A stretch of DNA of 19,750 nucleotides, from assembly GCA_002315765.1 (NCBI GenBank), contig DCIE01000050.1, positions 9,402 to 29,151 on the forward strand. The letters are read 5' to 3'. This document shows, one piece after another, positions 17,630-19,750 of the stretch (its first letter is position 1; every line of letters begins with the position of its first letter). The DNA is from Ruminococcaceae bacterium UBA1734. Lineage in GTDB: Bacteria > Bacillota > Clostridia > Oscillospirales > Acutalibacteraceae. A program made the position numbers and the translations under genes. The notes beneath the pieces were generated by a model. The model made no database searches and was not told where the DNA came from. It saw only the letters and a program-made list of their open reading frames with translations.

Positions 17630-17634
17630 CCTCC
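17630..17634 (-). promoter_or_regulatory. Ribosome binding site deciding a GTG start
   Basis: GGAGG on the minus strand, ten bases before a GTG (17617-17619). It overlaps the region a longer TTG-started product would translate, and so selects the shorter glycosyltransferase. Confidence 0.65.
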
Positions 17635-17746
17635 AAACAATTCTTTGAAAGATACAAAGCCCCTCTCAGCTCAGATCTCCCTGCTATTGCTTCATAGTTC
17701 GTTTATCTTCATGTCAGACAAGCGCTTAAAACGCCTTAAAACGACA

Positions 17747-17792
17747 AAAAGACCATCATTCATCGGCTTAAACCGATGAATGATGGTCTTTT
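17747..17792. terminator. Perfect 20-bp hairpin with flanking T-runs (terminator/attenuator)
   Basis: The arms 17747-17766 and 17773-17792 are perfect complements around a six-base loop (cttaaa). In the minus direction the stem ends in a run of five T, and in the plus direction in four, so it can end transcription both ways. It lies downstream of the only strong minus-strand promoter I can find (17893-17921) and 128 bases before the first polysaccharide gene. It could end a short leader RNA unless an antitermination factor intervenes, or simply insulate the operon. Confidence 0.85.
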
Positions 17793-17825
17793 AGTATGTA
17801 TTCAGTATAAAAATCGGGATGACAA

Positions 17826-17850
17826 ATAAACGTAGAGATGCTACGCTTAC
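17826..17850 (-). promoter_or_regulatory. 10-bp RNA hairpin in the leader
   Basis: On the minus-strand RNA a ten-base arm beginning GUAAGCG pairs with an arm ending CGUUUAU around the loop CAUCU, using eight Watson-Crick and two G-U pairs. It lies between the predicted start and the terminator-like hairpin, where a recognition element for an antitermination protein would be expected. There is no T-run after it, so it is not itself a terminator. Confidence 0.45.
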
Positions 17851-17863
17851 AACATAATGATAC

Positions 17864-17888
17864 CTGTCTGTCTGTCTGTCTGTCTGTC
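17864..17888. repeat. CTGT tetranucleotide tract (6.25 copies)
   Basis: Twenty-five bases of uninterrupted CTGT (GACA on the minus strand). Tracts of this kind change length by slipped-strand mispairing and control phase variation in other bacteria. Here it does not lie in a supported gene. It starts five bases after the -10 element of the putative operon promoter, covering the predicted transcription start and the first bases of the leader. Confidence 0.9.
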
Positions 17889-17892
17889 AAAG

Positions 17893-17921
17893 ATTGTCGC
17901 AGACTGCATCATACTTGTCAA
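17893..17921 (-). promoter_or_regulatory. Sigma-A-type promoter for leader/polysaccharide operon
   Basis: Minus-strand TTGACA (17916-17921), a 17-base spacer and GACAAT (17893-17898). The -35 box is perfect and the -10 box matches four of six. It starts 38 bases after the stop of the small regulator gene and points at the polysaccharide operon. Nothing of similar quality was seen between the downstream hairpin and the first gene. Confidence 0.65.
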
Positions 17922-17958
17922 CCCCTTTTTGTGATAATCAGAAGAAATTTTTCCGGCA

Positions 17959-18171
17959 CTACTTTTCCGTTTTTTCAGGCAATATTTCACAAATATCATC
18001 AAGTGTACAATCGAGAGTTCTGCAAATCTTTTCCAGCATATCCGCAGTAACATTTTGATTGTTCAAAAGTTTATGAATCGTATATTGACTGATCCCTGCT
18101 TGTTCAACAAGATCTTTTCGCTTCATATCCTTATCAATCATCAATTTCCATAATTTTTTATAGCTTATCAT
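17959..18171 (-). CDS. Small Cro/C1-type helix-turn-helix regulator
   Basis: This 70-residue protein is made almost wholly of one Cro/C1 DNA-binding domain (HTH_26, YozG-like). The recognition part is DLVEQAGISQYTIHKLLNN, followed by the characteristic LEKICRTLDCTLDDICEI. No ligand domain is present. An upstream in-frame ATG at 18249 would add 26 residues of unlike sequence. The ATG at 18169-18171 has AGGAG eight bases away and gives the usual family start MISYKKLWKLM, so it is chosen. A good promoter lies 67-95 bases upstream. It directly precedes the polysaccharide promoter, so it may regulate that operon or itself; this is inferred from position only. Confidence 0.88.
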   Translation of the reverse strand: MISYKKLWKLMIDKDMKRKDLVEQAGISQYTIHKLLNNQNVTADMLEKICRTLDCTLDDICEILPEKTEK

Positions 18172-18237
18172 TTGCCATTCTCCTATGCAAGATAATTGCA
18201 AGCGCGATAATAGAAAAACATTCCAATGTACGAAGTC

Positions 18238-18266
18238 AGTATACCACAAAATTTTCCAAAAAGCAA
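18238..18266 (-). promoter_or_regulatory. Promoter of the small HTH regulator
   Basis: Minus-strand TTGCTT (18261-18266), a 17-base spacer and TATACT (18238-18243), 67 bases before the start codon. A short inverted repeat (ACATT-CC-AATGT, 18218-18229) lies just downstream of the predicted start and could be an operator for autoregulation. Confidence 0.55.
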
Positions 18267-18570
18267 TACAAAAATTTTTTTTTCTATATATTTTTCTAAA
18301 ATTTCACAGAACACTATCGTTACCATTTTTTCAGTTAAGCTGTTTTTACAAAATTATATTCTAATGCCTTCTTTGACAGCGACAACTTGTATTTTTATAT
18401 CAAATTTAGATGGGTAAGATACCAATCTCCAAGAGGTCACTCAATGTGTTTCACAACCATCACAGCTTCCTCTGTTACGTACCGGTCGCAGATAAATATC
18501 TACATAGTGGCTGAAAGCGTTGGTATGAACCGGCTTTTTCATCGTCGCACGCCCATAATGCTAAGTTCAT
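18267..18570. other. Gene-poor AT-rich stretch
   Basis: Between the two minus-strand genes there are about 300 bases with only short open frames that lack ribosome binding sites and family resemblance. The left part (18270-18320) is very rich in A and T. The right part (about 18400-18570) has more ordinary composition and may be a decayed gene, but I could not recognise it on either strand. No tRNA, repeat array or clear terminator was seen. Confidence 0.5.
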
Positions 18571-19062
18571 TCACGAAAGAATGGAATTTACAATATTAGT
18601 AATTTGTAATCCTCTATCCTTTGCATACTCTACAGTGTATGCTGTACCACCGTTCTCTTTTTTCAAATAACATATACACATAGAGCTATTATCAACTAAA
18701 TGCTTGTTTCTTCGGTGCATGCAGTCCAATGTGTATTCTTTTGAAGTAAATACCACTTTGTCCGCTTGCGACTTTATGTGTTCGTATTTTTCTATATCTG
18801 CAGTTTTCCAGTTTTTCGTTTGGTTTTCGCAAGGAAGTACAAGGATGAGTTTTATCTGCGGATATTGTTTTTTTAAGCGAAGCACTGTTAAAGCAGCCAT
18901 TGTATCAAATCCTAAAGCACCACCGGCTCCGAAATAGAGATAGCCGTTTTTTATGCTTTCGATTACCGCTTTTTCTAACGCTTTTTCAACTGCGTTTCTT
19001 TCAAATAACGGTATTATTCTGTGTCCGGTAAAACAACAAGTCTGGCTTTTTATGTCACTCAT
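18571..19062 (-). CDS. YpsA/DUF1273-type SLOG-superfamily protein
   Basis: This 163-residue protein is of the DUF1273/YpsA branch of the SLOG (SMF/DprA-LOG) Rossmannoid superfamily, whose members bind nucleotides or nucleic-acid-derived ligands. It begins with the family signature TCCFTGHR (residues 8-15), followed by FGAGGALGFDTMAA, the nucleotide-loop region. VLPCENQTKNW, DKVVFTSKEYT and SMCICYLKKENGGTAYTVEYAK are also typical. Biochemical function is not established; B. subtilis YpsA has been linked to division and stress. Start choice: a TTG at 19074 overlaps the Shine-Dalgarno sequence. The ATG at 19060-19062 has GGAGG five bases upstream and is used. It is divergent from an XRE regulator and probably controlled by it. 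Confidence 0.9.
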   Translation of the reverse strand: MSDIKSQTCCFTGHRIIPLFERNAVEKALEKAVIESIKNGYLYFGAGGALGFDTMAALTVLRLKKQYPQIKLILVLPCENQTKNWKTADIEKYEHIKSQADKVVFTSKEYTLDCMHRRNKHLVDNSSMCICYLKKENGGTAYTVEYAKDRGLQITNIVNSILS

Positions 19063-19104
19063 GTTATCCTCCAAGATACTATAGATATAATAATCCTACT
19101 TTAT

Positions 19105-19187
19105 AATATTTATAGTATATACTAACCGGCAATAAATATCAATAGTCTATGGATAATTCGTTTCAATATTTATAGACTATATATAAT
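19105..19187. repeat. Repeated operator-like sites between divergent genes
   Basis: The 11-base word AATATTTATAG occurs at 19105-19115 and again at 19165-19175, exactly 60 bases apart. It is followed by TATAT and ACTAT respectively. ATAGTCTAT (19142-19150) is the reverse complement of ATAGACTAT (19172-19180). A TATAAT at 19182-19187 could be the -10 box of the plus-strand regulator, though I see no good -35. The repeats overlap both promoters, as expected for sites bound by the adjacent XRE protein. Confidence 0.5.
19114..19142 (-). promoter_or_regulatory. Promoter of the YpsA-like gene
   Basis: Minus-strand TTGATA (19137-19142), exactly 17 bases, then TATACT (19114-19119). It should start transcription near 19107, 45 bases before the ATG. 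The -10 box lies inside one of the repeated operator-like motifs shared with the divergent regulator gene. Confidence 0.6.
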
Positions 19188-19208
19188 GATACTTGGAGGG
19201 GCTTTCAC

Positions 19209-19544
19209 ATGAGTGATTTAGCGAAAATAATAGGACAAAGAATACGCAATTACAGAACGGAACAAAATCTGAGTCAAGAAAAACTGGCAGAGTTTTCGGG
19301 CTGTCATCCGACTTATATCGGTCAAGTTGAACGGGGCGAGAAAAATGCCACTTTAGAAAGCATTGAAAAAATATCTTCCGCGTTGAATATCTCTCTTTCA
19401 ACACTGTTTGAAAAAATCGGCAATGAGAATTGCAATGAATCAATTCCTCTAAAATGTTATGAGTTTGTCGCTTCTAAAAGCAAAGAGGAACAAGAAATGC
19501 TTTATCAGATGATTCTCAACATTGACAAGTATAAGAATAAATAA
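19209..19544 (+). CDS. XRE-family transcriptional regulator
   Basis: This 111-residue DNA-binding protein has an N-terminal Cro/C1 domain (about residues 8-64): IGQRIRNYRTEQNLSQ, then the turn and recognition helix in LAEFSGCHPTYIGQVERGEKN, and LESIEKISSALNIS. A short C-terminal tail (about 70-111) of charged helix could serve in oligomerisation. GGAGG stands nine bases before the ATG. It is the only plus-strand gene in the window, divergent from the YpsA-like gene across a 146-base region with repeated AT-rich sites, so it most likely represses itself and that gene. It is followed directly by a terminator. Confidence 0.92.
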   Translation: MSDLAKIIGQRIRNYRTEQNLSQEKLAEFSGCHPTYIGQVERGEKNATLESIEKISSALNISLSTLFEKIGNENCNESIPLKCYEFVASKSKEEQEMLYQMILNIDKYKNK

Positions 19545-19549
19545 AAAAA

Positions 19550-19598
19550 GACGGTGAGAACACAGCCTTATAGGTTGCATTCCCACCGCTTTATTTTT
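19550..19598. terminator. Bidirectional intrinsic terminator
   Basis: A stem (cggtg and matching caccg arms, extended inward with one mismatch and G-U pairs around a TTATA loop) lies between an A-run (19543-19549) and a T-rich run (19591-19598). It ends the XRE regulator transcript on the plus strand. On the minus strand it is followed by seven T and would end transcription of the broken gene to its right. Confidence 0.75.
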
Positions 19599-19750
19599 AA
19601 TACTGAGGCACCCCGTATCCCAGCACCTCATAATTGCCTATCGCATGGTATCATCTGCGCTATTTGCTTTCACGGTAATTTTCGCACTTGTAACATAGTC
19701 ACCGGCATAGAGTGTGGAGCAAGCATATTTGCCGACAATCTGATTCTTTT
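19597..19750 (-). pseudogene. Broken 3' end of a SAF-domain (CpaB/RcpC-like) gene
   Basis: Reading left from base 19748, a frame gives NQIVGKYACSTLYAGDYV followed by about 17 more residues, then stops at TAG (19638-19640). The GKYA...YAGDYVTSAKI pattern is that of SAF domains in Flp/Tad pilus CpaB-like proteins and related proteins of clostridial mobile elements. In such proteins this segment is normally followed by 100 or more residues. Here a different frame continues from about 19652 with GNYEVLGYGVPQY to a TAA at 19597-19599. That suggests a frameshift or an internal deletion that fused two pieces. The rest of the gene is outside the window, so a genuine short C-terminus cannot be excluded. 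Confidence 0.5.

Larger units (their letters stand above)
17743..17886 (-). ncRNA. Predicted leader or small RNA ending at a strong hairpin
   Basis: Transcription from the promoter at 17893-17921 should begin near 17886 and meet the 20-bp terminator-like hairpin about 100 bases later, giving an RNA of roughly 140 bases. Inside it, 17826-17850 folds into a 10-bp stem (two G-U pairs, five-base loop). The two G-U pairs preserve the stem despite imperfect DNA symmetry, suggesting RNA-level selection. No convincing open reading frame or ribosome binding site lies within it. It is either a regulated 5' leader of the polysaccharide operon (attenuation or NusG-paralogue antitermination, as known for LoaP in Firmicutes) or a stand-alone small RNA. 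No known riboswitch consensus was recognised. Confidence 0.5.

Noticed and set aside
17614..17697. A 27-codon minus-strand open run just before the first glycosyltransferase (contains ELRGALYLSKNC)
   Set aside because: It has no start codon, is preceded directly by a stop, and overlaps the ribosome binding site and start of the next gene. It looks protein-like but cannot be supported as a gene.
17640..17746. Second promoter (TTGTCT with TATGAA) between the hairpin and the first polysaccharide gene
   Set aside because: Spacer is 19 bases and both boxes are poor; far weaker than the TTGACA element upstream of the hairpin.
17847..18053. Minus-strand open frame reading through the GACA repeat (ending DRQTDRQTGIIML)
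   Set aside because: It overlaps the well-supported HTH gene in another frame, has no ribosome binding site, and its end is simply the repeat translated. The TTGACA promoter lies inside it.
18172..18249. 26-residue N-terminal extension of the small HTH regulator
   Set aside because: It would start at about the predicted transcription start and pass through the AGGAG that serves the internal ATG.
18387..18599. Plus-strand 70-codon open frame in the gene-poor region
   Set aside because: No ribosome binding site, no recognisable family, and it runs into the 3' end of the SLOG gene on the other strand.

Overview
The window looks like a low-to-moderate GC Firmicute, most likely a clostridial (Oscillospirales/Lachnospirales-type) gut bacterium. 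The reasons are the strong AGGAGG-like ribosome binding sites, the TTGACA/TATAAT-type promoters, the protein families present and the codon style. The species cannot be named from the sequence.

Bases 1-17619 are one long minus-strand surface-polysaccharide (capsule/exopolysaccharide) operon. Transcription runs right to left through 15 genes, and the last one leaves the window at base 1. Many junctions are ATGA, TGATG or TAATG overlaps, so translation is coupled. In transcription order the genes are: a glycosyltransferase, a GalE-like epimerase, an M81/MlrC-type metallopeptidase, an unusual three-domain protein (left-handed beta-helix acyltransferase + acyl carrier + adenylate-forming enzyme), an SLC13-type transporter, a DegT-type sugar aminotransferase, a GNAT acetyltransferase, a CPSase-like ATP-grasp ligase, a polyprenyl-phosphate sugar-phosphate transferase, two tandem sugar-transfer-associated ATP-grasp proteins, a GT2 glycosyltransferase and three GT4 glycosyltransferases. 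The lipid-linked repeat unit would be started by the sugar transferase and extended by the glycosyltransferases. The other enzymes would make an amino sugar and decorate it with acyl or amide groups. No flippase, polymerase or chain-length regulator is visible, so the cluster must continue beyond base 1.

Bases 17620-17958 hold what appears to be the operon's control region: a TTGACA-N17-GACAAT promoter, a (CTGT)n tetranucleotide tract lying right at the predicted transcription start, a 10-bp hairpin, and a perfect 20-bp terminator-like hairpin ahead of the first gene. I see no good second promoter after the hairpin. This arrangement suggests leader attenuation/antitermination, possibly combined with repeat-length variation, or alternatively a small terminated RNA.

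Bases 17959-19544 hold a small Cro/C1-type regulator, about 400 bases with no supportable gene, a YpsA/DUF1273 SLOG protein, and a divergent XRE regulator that shares an AT-rich repeated-operator region with it. A bidirectional terminator follows. The last 150 bases hold the broken 3' end of a SAF-domain (CpaB/RcpC-like) gene.
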